NCBI RefSeq assembly: GCF_029227915.1
Contig: NC_079882.1
Span: 27,285,001-27,349,000, forward strand
Direction of reading: 5' to 3'
Length of the DNA: 64,000 nucleotides
Source: Hydractinia symbiolongicarpus
Taxonomy: Eukaryota > Cnidaria > Hydrozoa > Anthoathecata > Hydractiniidae
A program made the position numbers and the translations under genes. Position 1 is the stretch's first letter, and each line of letters opens with the position of its first letter. Below the pieces are notes generated by a model. The model searched no databases, was not told the DNA's origin, and worked only from the letters and a program-made list of their open reading frames with translations. Positions 33,723 to 44,665 of this stretch are shown here, piece by piece.

Positions 33723-36700
33723 TTTTCGTGAGATGTTTATGTGAAGTCGTGTGTCTATGTGTCTTTAGAGTAAGCTATCTTTTGAATGACAAAATTTTAT
33801 TTTGTCAACGTTTTTTGATGTTGCCCTCTTTAAAATGTCAACGGGACACACTTGAAGTTTATTTTTAAATGCGGTAGATCTTTCTCTCTAGTCAACTTTA
33901 TATTGTTTGTGAAAGCAATGAATCATGGGTAACATTCAATCTATTGCTTCCATGGCACCAGTATAGTATTAGCATGGCATACGGGATTAATATTATTATC
34001 AGTATTAACGTTTGTAGATTAACGTCAGAAAACTATTTTTAAATCATCTTTTAGACTTTTGAATGACATCGAGGAGACATAACTTTTTAATCTTTCAACT
34101 TTATTAAATGTTTGTTCTAACACTAAACTTGTATTAGACATGCAAACAAAATGTTTTTTGGTTGTGAAAACGAATTTCGAAAATAGTCTCCACGTAATAG
34201 TACTATGCACATATATGTCCGTTTGTGGGGAAGTTAGACATATTTGAGATGGTTGAAATTCCTCTGCTCTCACTGTTTTTTGGGTTAAACTTGAACATTA
34301 TATAATAAGTTAAAGTAAAATGTAAATAAAATATTTATAGGTCAGAAGGACAGTTTTTGTAAAGAAAATGTTGCGCACTGAAATATGATGACTACAGCAC
34401 GTATTGCTTGATCGATAAGTTAATTGAGTTTAACAAACAGAAAGAAATTGCTAAGCGCAGGGATTCTCATTAATTGCTTCAGGTTGTCGCACCGGATACA
34501 CACCTAGACTTTAAACTGTCGTCCTCAAGTCTTGCGTGACGTCAGGAATGATTTTGTGATTGGTTTTAAGTTAACATGCTGTCTTCTGGAAAAAGAGAAA
34601 GTTCTTTCATTGTTCTTTAAATCGTGTTATTAAAGTCCTTTCCAAACCATTTAATTAGTGTGGCGACAGTAGAAGCCTGGGGAAGAGGGAGGGGAAAAGG
34701 GGTGAAGGGGCGGGTAAAGAAAGAGCAAAATACTTGCTCAATCAAGGTTATATGGTTAAATCGCATGTAATGAAAAGTTCTTTTTAGCCAATCGAAGGGT
34801 TAAAATTAAAAACTTTTCTTTGGAAGGTGATCCTCAACCATGGCCTATACAATGGTTAATTATTAATTAAAATGATTTAAGAATTAATAAAAAAAACTTA
34901 TAGAGACCTCTCGCTAAAAAGCTTTGAGCAAAAATGAAAATTCTTACAACACAATGTATCTGCGTAGTTCTGTATTTTACAATTATGCATAATCTAATTA
35001 GCGAGTAACAAAGAAATAAACTTGATACTCTTTGATGGTCCTAATTTGATGGTCTCATTAGCTGCCATGTTCAAGTAAGTGAAAAAGATGAATCGCAAAG
35101 AATTTTGTCAGTTTGTCAATATACCATTTCGCAATGTAGTAATTTGAAACCGGATTTTAGTATTTGCCTAACGAAAGTTTTCATTTGTACAACACTTCAA
35201 CATAACAGTTTCTTGACCGCTCTGCAACGTTTTACTACTCAAAACTGCTGTGTAGATCTCCTTTTTCTACTTGTCAACGAAAAATATTTGTGGCTAAACC
35301 CTTAATCAATTTTGATTGGTTTAGGGAAAAACATTGCGTCATTTGATATCGACATTTATGAAATGTTTGGTTTGGACGCAGTGAAAAGAACTTTGAATGT
35401 TTTCTTTTCATTTAGATTTTGTCATTTATGTCGTATTTTAAACACGTAAGGCTGTCAACAGTTTTTTGTAGGTATTTTAAGAAAAGAAACATTTAATCTT
35501 CGCGAAAATAATTCTCGCGGATTCTCAGATCATTTGGTAGAAATAAACTTTTGAAAAAGTATTTTACCAGAAAAGATTTGCATACGATTTCATGTAAGTT
35601 CTTTGTGTTGCAGAACAAGAGGATCAGGCTTTTAAAATAATTACCAAAATTATATATGCCTTCTTTCCAAGGTATATTCTTTTGGTATATGGAATGTTAC
35701 ATAAAGTCGTAAAAATAAAAAAAATTAAGTTTTCTTTATTGACTCGTGCAATTCTAGACCAATTTGCTTAGGTAGCCCAACAGACTGAAAGACCTCAGGT
35801 ACAGTGTCGCTAGCAGAGACAGATCATATTCTCAAGTAGACAACAATAACGATAAAAAAAACAATGTTGGCGTTATAGCTTTTAGAGTGATGATGTTATC
35901 TAGCATTGTCACAAGAACTGGAGATAGTTTTAAGGGCACGGCCTGTTACTGTTTTTTTGTGAACTGCAACATAAACGATTCTTGCGACTATGGTATAATT
36001 ATCGTGCGACTATGGTATAATTATCGTGCGACTATGGTATAATTATCGTGCGACTATGGTATAATTATCGTGCGACTATGGTATAATTATCGTGCGACTA
36101 TGGTATTATTATCGTGTTTTGGCAAAAAAAGAGATTTATTATCATGGAAGTTTTTGTGTTTCTGAAAAATATGAATATTTCGCGAGCATAATTTTCCTGA
36201 TTTTAGATTTTAGGTTGTTTAGCGGGATTAAACGTTCGGTTTGACTAATCTTAGTGTATTTTACGGGAGAAAGTTGCATTTGACCAACTTTGGTGTGTTT
36301 TATGGAGATAAGCGTTGACGGTTGAAAAACTTGATGTGTTTTATGAATTAACCTTTCGCGTAAATCAAATCAAATAAATTACAGCGAAAGTTTTTTTGTC
36401 CAACCTATCTTAATGAGAAGAGAATATGAACTATGAAAACAACAAAAACAACAGCAACCAATAACTACGAAATCAAAATTGTTAACAATCAGTTCTTGTG
36501 CATAGATTTTTCTGACATATTTTTAAATAGGTTTTGATATGAACAAAAACATTTTGACAATTGATTTACCTTTCAACGTCAGCCATGTTCGTCATCAATT
36601 CTTTTAATTGTCATTCTGTCAAGTTAATCAAATGGAACGTTTAATTGATTCCCTTTCAAGTTTTGCTACATCATCAGTAAAGTTAATTAGACAGAAGGAA

Positions 36701-37296
36701 AATGCGTAGTTTGCTGAAATAAACGTTTATACAAAATATTATTCCGTATTTCAATACAAATTTTATTACAGATCAATTGTGGAAAGTAGCTATTAAAGCT
36801 ACATAACCCACCTGTTAGAAAGATTTTGACATAATTTTTGTGTAGGAAAAAAATATTAACACAATGTTGTCACGCAATAAAAAGATTTGGAAAAATAGGC
36901 ATAAAATGTTGAGATAAAATAGCGGCATACTAACGCCGTCAAAGTTAGAATACTTAGAATATTTAGTTTATTGACGGAAGCCGTTTGTCTCTTCTCTTGC
37001 CTATTCTTACTTGGCAAAATACGTGTTTGACACATGTCTGGTTGTGCATAATGCATCTCTTTGTTAAAGATAAAAAAATTTCAATTTATTCTTGTCTATG
37101 AACGTCATAGAAGAAAGAAATAAAAATTTCGTTCTAAGATGATTTTTTTTTACTTTGACATGATTAAGTGGAGTACATGATTTAAGTTTAGAGTAGAATG
37201 GTGAAGTCATAGAATTAACTTTACCTCCAGGACAATATACCTGCTGTGTTAATTCTTGGCATACATGCTCGGCCAGCAATTACACGTGTGATTTTT
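33723..37296. other. Intergenic, no firm gene
   Basis: AT-rich. The minus-strand open stretch 34025..34273 (with LEQTFNKVERLKSYVSSM) is preceded by an acceptor-like caaaaaacag and could be an exon, but nothing links to it. It also holds the 22-bp minisatellite (35984..36115) and scattered cgcgaaa words near 35500 and 36175. Confidence 0.4.
35984..36115. repeat. 22-bp minisatellite, six copies
   Basis: Six head-to-tail copies of gcgactatggtataattatc+gt. The first five are identical and the sixth has one change (tattatt for tataatt). The near-perfect identity implies recent expansion or homogenisation. Confidence 0.95.
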
Positions 37297-38017
37297 TCAA
37301 AAAGCATAGCAAGTATAGTTCTGGCGGGAAGTTTTGAAGGGTTTACACCTGAGGTTTTTTACATCTTCCAACGCAATTTTCTTAACGGGTGTCTTTTGGT
37401 TGCTAAGTACCGTTCACGTCATTTATCTTAAGAAAAAAATTTGTGCGTTGATTTTGCGAGTCACGTTTTTCACTTTTTAAGTGACTTCACGAAATAACTA
37501 ACCGAAAGTAATGCTAACTCGTCAAACCATTTAAGCAATCTAAATTTTCGCTATTTGTTTTTTTTTTCACATTTTTCTTTACATCTCCAGTGTTGACTGT
37601 ATTTAAATATCTAACCTCCTTCCTGTCACTGACATGTCCATATCTTCTTGATTTGCGTGTTTTTTGCTACATCATCTCCTTGCGCACACGCGCAAGTCGT
37701 GATTCCTTTGACATTAAAAGCAAATTTTGCAGCATAATCTCTTTGGACACCAGTAATATCTTTAAAGTGCCTTCTAAATTGTTACAACTAGTTTATCATC
37801 ATGTAACTCTTCAATATATTAGAAACTTTTTTCTGCTAACGACTCAATTCCCTCATTCTCGATCGATTTAGTTACTAGATTTTTTTGCAGTAACAACAAT
37901 CACTGGCTGAGGGCATTTTTACTTGCAAGAATAACTTGCAGCTTGATGTCCAAGTTTACCAGAACGTAACTTCAACATTTCACCTTTATATTTGTTGATT
38001 TCTTTTCGCGATTTCAT
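37297..38017 (-). CDS. Possible small split gene with six cysteines (uncertain)
   Basis: Three minus-strand segments, 37923..38017, 37630..37773 and 37297..37348, have GT-AG borders and consistent phases (both junctions phase 2) and would give about 96 residues. The predicted product begins MKSRKEINKYKGEMLKLRSG. It has six Cys, in SYSCKRHF, ITTCACAQGDD, WTCQCKPF and NYTCYAF, and a stop. There is no clear signal peptide, so a further upstream exon is possible. The second donor (CA|GTGACA) is weak. I do not recognise the family. In the last exon another frame is also open, which weakens the model. Chance is a real alternative. Confidence 0.25.
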
Positions 38018-40620
38018 TACTTCATGTTATAATTGATGAATTTTGTTACGAATCATTTCGGTGAAGTTGCCAGAATTTAATAAAAAAGTCGCTTATAAAA
38101 CGCGAAAAATTGTGGCAACACAAAGTCACGATTTATGCATTGTAAGAAAATGTTAGTTTTCTAACATCTTTTATTTAACAGTTTAATTTGTGAAACGACC
38201 ACCAAAGTTTCGATATACATGTTAACATGTACGTCGAAACTTTGTTTTACTGATTTTATCAGAAACTGGGAAACTCTAAAAGCACATATTTTTGACTAAA
38301 AAAAAGGGTTACTTTTATCAGCGTTTATGAGGGAACAGACCTTTATTTATTTATTTATTTATTTCATTATTAGAGAGGAAGTTATAGGAGACGGACGTTT
38401 AATACGATAAAATTAGTTTAGTTCTGCGGTAAGTGCAGCCCTTAACCACCATCTTGTTGGTATATTTTAGAATGATCGGTGGTTTCTTATCCGCTGATTA
38501 TAAGGTTCTTACTTTAAAATGAACTCATAAATCACAACATGGAGGTATACCTCCAAGATCACAACAATAGCTAACAATCTAACATACAATAATTTATGAA
38601 AGTTTCGCGCACATCTGACTTATCCGATCATCGGGCGGAACAGGGGTAAAAATTCCGACACTGAACGCCGCACGAAAAAATTTGTTCTTTTATAAAACAT
38701 TTTCGTGCATTTGACTAAGCCAAAGTTTGATGTGCTTAAAAATAAATTGCGTGAAATTGACAAAAATAGTGAACTAAAGTATCGCAATTTTGTTTTCTAA
38801 ATATTATTTTCTTTATTTAAACAAAAAGTTCTTGCAAAAAAGTTTCAGAGCTTCTGAAACACTCACTACAAGCATAATAACATTTTAACAAAGCCGCAAC
38901 AGGAAACATATGATGTGTGCTTAGTAAAAAAACCAGTCTGCATTCCTAGCTGTCATTATTTTGCACAAATTTAAACTAACACTTACAACGCATATTCTTA
39001 TGCTATTATTTGACCATAGTTGTCGTTTGTATTCGAATTAGCAACGCCTTCTTGCTCCATTTAAGGTAAAGTGGCTATTACTTATGACCCCCTGCCACAT
39101 CATACATTTCTTTCTCCCCGATTACGCTTGTATTCCAAAAAAGAAAACTAATTTTAGCTTATTTCATGTGCAAACGCCAGAGGTTCCAAATAATAAACGC
39201 CCCGTACTATTAGATGCCTTTATCGATTCTTTGAATATTTTATTTAATAAACACCGCATCTAATAGTACTCCCCTCTTATAAACGGCCCACCCATTTTAG
39301 AAGGCCCTTTGTTCAAAAATAGTGCAAATATTGACTTTCGCTGTTAAAGATCGTTATAAAAACTACACAAAATATGGAAAACTCGATGCAGGACCAACTT
39401 TTAATATAACTGGCGATGACAATTGTTGATGCTGTAGAAATAAAGTATGTATTACGTCGGCAGGAGACAGAAAATATTACAAAAGTTTATTTAACTCTTT
39501 TGAAGTGACGCCGTTCTTTTAACGCCCTTAAAATCAAATTTAATAACCAATCCAGGCGTTTATTCGGAGCATGACAGTGATTCCTGCAGGTTTTTTTAAA
39601 AATAAATGCGCAGTGGTGGAATACAATGAAATTAATAAGCTTATTAGACCTCCTTTTAATTTGAATCAGAAAACAAAGATAAAAAAAATGTAGGTTCAAA
39701 TTGTAACTTTCTTGCTTAAAACAAACTAAAAATATATGGAACTCTCTTGTTGCACCAATAACATGGTTGGAAATCTAAATGAAATATCATCTCATATAAC
39801 ATATTTTTGCAATTAAAAAAAAACATAAGGTTATGGATCAGACAAGGATGAAAGGGTATTTATATCAATTATTGAGTTATTTAAGGTTTAATTTTAAATC
39901 TGTGTAAGGCAGGCTAGTGGAATTGAAGTTAGCAACGAAACATTTTAGCAGCAGTATAAAAATACATGTTAATATTATTATAAATAAATTAATGTACATA
40001 ATTGGATGTATGTGGTTATTATGAATAGTAGCGTTCGCAGTGTTCTTCATCATCTCAATGTTGAGATATTAATGATCACTTCGGTATGATTGAAGTGAAA
40101 GTTTTTAGTTTAGTGAGTGAGTATATTTCTTTTTCGAACTACGTTTTCTTCTAATTTGTTATATGTTTCACATCCAGTCTGTAGAGACATTCGGAATTAT
40201 GCTAAAGTAAAAAAAACACGAATTAAGTAATAAAATATAGTATTTTTATAATTCCATTTCAATTTTTCTTTTAGGTTTTTAAAAGGTTCTTTATTAAGAG
40301 TCAAAATACATCCATTTCAGATACAATTTCTTTTTTTCTTAAAAAATTTCTGATTTATCTATTCGAGAAGAAAGGATAAGGAAACTATGTTGTAAGGTAG
40401 TCGATGGAAAAAGTCATTGCCAGTTTTAGAGATTTTCATGGAAAAGTTTTCTGGCTGAAATAAAGAAAAAAAAATTTTTTGTTGTTGCTGTGATTGATTT
40501 AGTGAGAGTAACTTCCAATGAAAATGTCAACATCCAACTGGCAATGGCTTATCGGCGACTCAGTCATTTTGTTCTCCTCATAAAACAAACGTCCAGGAGC
40601 GTACCTAAGCATTAAACAAA
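38018..40620. other. Intergenic, no supported gene
   Basis: AT-rich. It contains a TTTA microsatellite (38341..38364), an imperfect inverted repeat near 38203..38242 (caaagtttcgatatacatgt and its inverse), and a decayed MITE at 39177..39585. TTTATT near 40289 could be the distal poly(A) signal of the Gly-rich gene. Confidence 0.5.
39177..39585. mobile_element. Decayed relative of the 20755 MITE
   Basis: ccaaataataaacgcc on the left and ggcgtttattcggagcat on the right are degraded inverted ends matching the cgaataaacgcc terminus of the intact copy at 20755..21208. The interior has similar cgtttat-type words and an inverted actattagatg / catctaatagt pair. Confidence 0.5.
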
Positions 40621-43335
40621 TTAATATCCGTAGTCTTCTGGGTGTGGTATTTCGTCCTTGTGTACGCGCGTATGAAGGTCTTCCTCGTCTTCCTCACGAG
40701 GTATAGTCGATTTAACGTCACGTTCAGTGGAATTGTCTAAGTCATCCTGTTCTATGTTGTTATTACCGTTATTGTCATAAGGGATAGCATTGACGTAATT
40801 GACACTGGGGAATAATGAACGCTGATAATTCATTTGACTTTGTTCCTCAGAACCATGGTTACTTTCATCGCTATAACCACCCTGTAATCCTCCAATATTC
40901 ATGTTTGGGCTTTCACTTGGAAATGCACCTTCTTCATGTTGGTTACTGCTCGGCATGTTCATAGCTGAACTTATGGATTCTGGGAGACCATTGTTTCCGT
41001 CTACAGCACCACCTGAATTGCTTTGTTCCATTCCACTTGACAAACCACCCATACCACCCAAAGCACCCATACCACCTAATCCCTGCATGCTGCGAGACAT
41101 TTCAGGAAAATTTCCCTCCATGTTCCCCAGACTACTAGGTCCAGAAAGACCAGATTTAGCAAAAGCTCCTCCTTGAGCGCCTCCCGCCATTGGATTTTCA
41201 ATAGGTGCATTTCCCATTCCTGGTTTCATGCCAGAAGATTCTAGTCCTGGTAATGGGGATCCTCCTGTTACAGAGTTTCCAACAGGTGTTTGGGATCCAC
41301 TAGGATGAACAAAAATGACTGAATCGCCACCATCTGAATTTCCACCAAGTAATTGACGTCTAGGTCTGATCATGCTATACAAGCTTTTCAATGTTATCTT
41401 ACCCTGTTCTGGCTCTTCACTGACTGATCTCCTTTCTTCTTCTCTTTCGATTTCACTTCTTTTTCCAAAGTGACCATATCCACCAAGGTGACCACCATCA
41501 TTTCCACCACTAAAGCCGTTACTATAACCACCGCCAATACCTCCTTCATGTCCTCCAACAAGTTCATGACCACCAAAGCCTCCTTCATGGCCTCCATAGC
41601 CTCCATAGCCTCCATAGCCTCCTTCATGACCTCCGAAGCCTCCTTCATGACCTCCAAAGCCTCCTCCAAAGCCTCCTTCATGACCTCCGAAGCCTCCTTC
41701 ATGACCTCCAAAGCCTCCTCCAAAGCCTCCTTCATGACCTCCAAAGCCTCCTTCATGGGCAACAATTCCACCAGCCTCTTCATGGCCACCAAAACCGCCA
41801 TCGTGGCCTCCGTCGTGACCATAAACTTCGTGACCACCGTAACCTCCGTGATTTGAGTGTACGATATGAGGTTGATGAATAACGATAGGTGGTCTGTGGT
41901 ACACTGTGGGTGGCGATGTAACATGAACAGCTGGTACATGGTTTCCTGCATTAATAATTGGTACAGGAGGACTGATATGGACAGCAGGTACATGTGGTCT
42001 AACATGAATTGCTGGGACATGTGCTGGTATATTGATGTAAGGTACATGAGGTCCTATATGTACTGCTGGCACGTGTGGACCAACGTGAACCGGGGGGTAA
42101 TGTGGTCCAATGTGAATAGGTGGCGTATGTGGTCCTACATGAACACTAGCTGGAAAAGGATGCCATCCATAGTACGGTGCTTGTCTTTTGTATAGTCTAT
42201 TCGTGTTTGTCTTGTCAGTTGTTTCAAACTCACCTTTTGTTGAACGTCTTTCTTTTGCTGCTGGTCTTTCGATGCGCGATCGGCCATAGTGTCCACCGCC
42301 AACACCACCTCCATAACCACCACCATGACCACCGAATCCGCCATATCCGCCGTAACCACCACCATGTCCTCCATCTTCACAACATTCTTCATCGTGGCCA
42401 CCATAACCCCCTTCATGGCCTCCGAAACCATGACCCCCATATCCCCCACCGTGTCCATATCCGCCTCCATAGCCTCCACCCCCGTAACCACCGCCATAAC
42501 CACCTTCACCGCCTCCATAACCATGTCCAAAGCCATGATCAGAAGCATGTCCAACAACATGAGGTTGATGATAAACAACTGGTGGTTGATGGTACACAGT
42601 TGGTGGAGAGGAAACATGTACTGGTGGACCCATAGGTCCTGCGTGCACGGTGTGAACTGGAGGAGGCATGTGTACAAATGGAACATGAGGTCCAACATGA
42701 TATAATGGAGCATGTGTACCGTAATGTATGCTTGGAACATGGGGGCCAACATGGACAGCTGGGACGTGTGGGCCTACGTGAATTGGAGGAGCGTTGGGAC
42801 CAACATGAACAGGTGGAGTGTGGGATGGAACGTATGTTGTATGATCATGATGACCACCATCGAAATGACCATAACCTCCATAATCACCGCCATGACCGCC
42901 ATAACCACCTCCATGGCCACCAAATCCACCACCAAATCCACCACCGTATCCACCACCGAAACCACCTTCATGGCCGCCATATCCAACTCCATGACCGCCA
43001 AAACCACCTCCATGGCCGCCATAACTACCTCCATGACCACCAAAACCACCAAATCCTCCGAAACCACCGCCAATTCCATGTCCACCCCATCCACCGCCAT
43101 GGCCTCCCCAGCCTTCACCTCTATAGCCGCCATGACCTCCAAATGGATGCTCTATTACTTGTAATTTGGATGGTTTAGCTTGAACTTTTACACCGTCAGG
43201 ACCTGCATTAACAACTAACTCTGGCGGTTTTTCGTGGACAGTAAATCTTGATTCGGCTTTCTCATCTTGAAGTTCGTACGGTCTTCCAGTCACCAATACA
43301 ATAAAAACTAACACCCCACATATAACAACTTGCAT
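40621..43335 (-). CDS. Secreted Gly/His/Tyr-rich repeat protein (structural matrix candidate)
   Basis: A single 904-codon exon. The signal peptide is MQVVICGVLVFIVLVTG. The mature protein has two copies of a composite module. Copy 1 (about residues 65-375) has GGYGGHGGGFGG-type blocks around a His/Pro segment. Copy 2 (about 395-650) starts with the His/Pro segment and continues with GGFGGHEGG blocks. The His/Pro segment is a nine-residue repeat of the form P-x-V-H-V-G-P-H-V, about six times per module, ending in a PPTVYHQPPVV-like closing phrase. Dibasic sites (RLYKRQAPYYG, FGKRSEIER, RPRRQLLGG) separate the modules and a Gly/Met/Ser/Asn-rich C-terminal part. This ends in an acidic EDLHTRVHKDEIPHPEDYGY tail. 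Such composition fits an extracellular fibre, cuticle or perisarc protein that might be cross-linked through Tyr or bind metals through His. That role is inference; no named family was recognised. A TATA box lies upstream. Confidence 0.85.
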   Translation of the reverse strand: MQVVICGVLVFIVLVTGRPYELQDEKAESRFTVHEKPPELVVNAGPDGVKVQAKPSKLQVIEHPFGGHGGYRGEGWGGHGGGWGGHGIGGGFGGFGGFGGHGGSYGGHGGGFGGHGVGYGGHEGGFGGGYGGGFGGGFGGHGGGYGGHGGDYGGYGHFDGGHHDHTTYVPSHTPPVHVGPNAPPIHVGPHVPAVHVGPHVPSIHYGTHAPLYHVGPHVPFVHMPPPVHTVHAGPMGPPVHVSSPPTVYHQPPVVYHQPHVVGHASDHGFGHGYGGGEGGYGGGYGGGGYGGGYGHGGGYGGHGFGGHEGGYGGHDEECCEDGGHGGGYGGYGGFGGHGGGYGGGVGGGHYGRSRIERPAAKERRSTKGEFETTDKTNTNRLYKRQAPYYGWHPFPASVHVGPHTPPIHIGPHYPPVHVGPHVPAVHIGPHVPYINIPAHVPAIHVRPHVPAVHISPPVPIINAGNHVPAVHVTSPPTVYHRPPIVIHQPHIVHSNHGGYGGHEVYGHDGGHDGGFGGHEEAGGIVAHEGGFGGHEGGFGGGFGGHEGGFGGHEGGFGGGFGGHEGGFGGHEGGYGGYGGYGGHEGGFGGHELVGGHEGGIGGGYSNGFSGGNDGGHLGGYGHFGKRSEIEREEERRSVSEEPEQGKITLKSLYSMIRPRRQLLGGNSDGGDSVIFVHPSGSQTPVGNSVTGGSPLPGLESSGMKPGMGNAPIENPMAGGAQGGAFAKSGLSGPSSLGNMEGNFPEMSRSMQGLGGMGALGGMGGLSSGMEQSNSGGAVDGNNGLPESISSAMNMPSSNQHEEGAFPSESPNMNIGGLQGGYSDESNHGSEEQSQMNYQRSLFPSVNYVNAIPYDNNGNNNIEQDDLDNSTERDVKSTIPREEDEEDLHTRVHKDEIPHPEDYGY

Positions 43336-43386
43336 TTTGCCGTAATTTCGGCCTTAAACCATGTACTTTGAAATAACTGAATTCTG

Positions 43387-43392
43387 TTTATA
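43387..43392 (-). promoter_or_regulatory. TATA box of the Gly/His-rich gene
   Basis: Minus-strand TATAAA (followed by CAG) lies about 52 bp upstream of the ATG at 43335. This would place transcription start about 20-25 nt before the ATG. No acceptor site intervenes, consistent with a single-exon gene. Confidence 0.5.
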
Positions 43393-44544
43393 TTTCTGCA
43401 AAATTAATTTTAGAAAGTCTGTTATGAGCGAACAAGATAATGCTAGAGTAGATGAGATCAGACTCTTTTTGCGCATGAACTTCACAGGTTGTATCAATTG
43501 AAAACCAACGAAGCATAACAATACACAACACTCGAACAGATCAATTAATTGAACACGAATTGTAAAACAACTAAGAAAAGGCAGCATTCATGCGTATAAT
43601 TAATTAGACGCTGCAAGAACACAATAGTTTTAAATTGTATTGCAGTTGTACTGCCTTGTATTCGTGGACCAAAAAGTTTTCCAACCATTATAGAAAGCAG
43701 AAAAAAGATTGTTCGATAAATTTAAGATATTTCAAGGTTAGGTATATTTTAGATAAAACAACAAAGAAAATATTAGTGTCTTTAAATAAACCAATTATAC
43801 AGAATGTGAGTGAAAACAACAAACAGCAAAAACAATGTAAACTTGTATTTGTGCATTACGTATTAGTAAAGGAAAGTACTCCTAAATCCTCTGTTAAATT
43901 TGAAAGTTTTCGTCATTTTAATTCCGTCAAAAGCTTCGAACACTCAAGTGAAAGGTGATTACGCCGTTTGCTGCCTGTTTGTTATTTGTTGACTGTTTGT
44001 GTGTTTTTCTAACTGAATAGCCGCTAAATATTTTTCCAATAGGTGTTGATAACTTTTTTTGCAGGTTTGTTTGTGTTAAAACACACCCCGACAAAGCCAG
44101 AAACAACAATGGCGCAAATACCTCGATTCGTACTATTTTTTGTACCTTTTCCAGAGTTACACAATTAACTAAAGATTATATCAAAGATATAATTAACCGC
44201 TCGCCATTTTCTTCTTCCAGCGGTATTTAAAGCAAACGCCTTCACAAATCAGTCGGATCTATCCCAGCAACCTGTCGGTGTATGGATCCCGTGTGCAATC
44301 CAGAGAGATTTGTGAAAATGTAACTGAGAAACGCAGAAATGTTTTCACTACTTTATGTAATACATTTATAGATATTCCTTTTTCTGATAAGACAGGGTAA
44401 GGTGTAATTGAACACTAGGTCCGAACTTCAAACGCAGTCTACCAACCGATTCTAATTAGCAAAGCAAAAGAAAGAAACTTCGCGCAGGACCTCGGTTCAG
44501 GACTTTAATAATCAAAATCAAAATTTGATACGACATTGTTAGAC

Positions 44545-44665
44545 AATTATTTGCCCGTGGAAAAATCTACGGGTTCGCCCTTGGAAAATCCACGGGTTTG
44601 CCCGTCGCAGCTAAGCTACCATTTTGCGTGACAGACAGACGGACGGACGGACGGATTGCAATTAT
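44545..44665. mobile_element. Fragment of the CCCGTGGA-hairpin (Helitron-like) repeat
   Basis: gcccgtggaaaaatctacgg and gcccttggaaaatccacggg stand in tandem, followed by gcgtgacagacagacggacg and further ggacgg units. These match the hairpin and the GACAGAC part of the copies at 18660, 52725 and 57125. Confidence 0.5.

Noticed and set aside
35984-36115. CRISPR array
   Set aside because: The 22-bp units are directly adjacent with no spacers, in an animal genome. It is a minisatellite.
37225-37348. Other open frame in the last segment of the small Cys gene, with faint similarity to an RNA polymerase beta motif
   Set aside because: The phase does not match the neighbouring segment and the similarity is a few scattered residues. 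Chance is likelier.
41394-43178. Several long open frames on both strands inside the Gly/His-rich gene
   Set aside because: They are shadows of the repetitive GGN/CAY codons. Only the 904-codon minus frame has a signal peptide, coherent modules and a TATA box.
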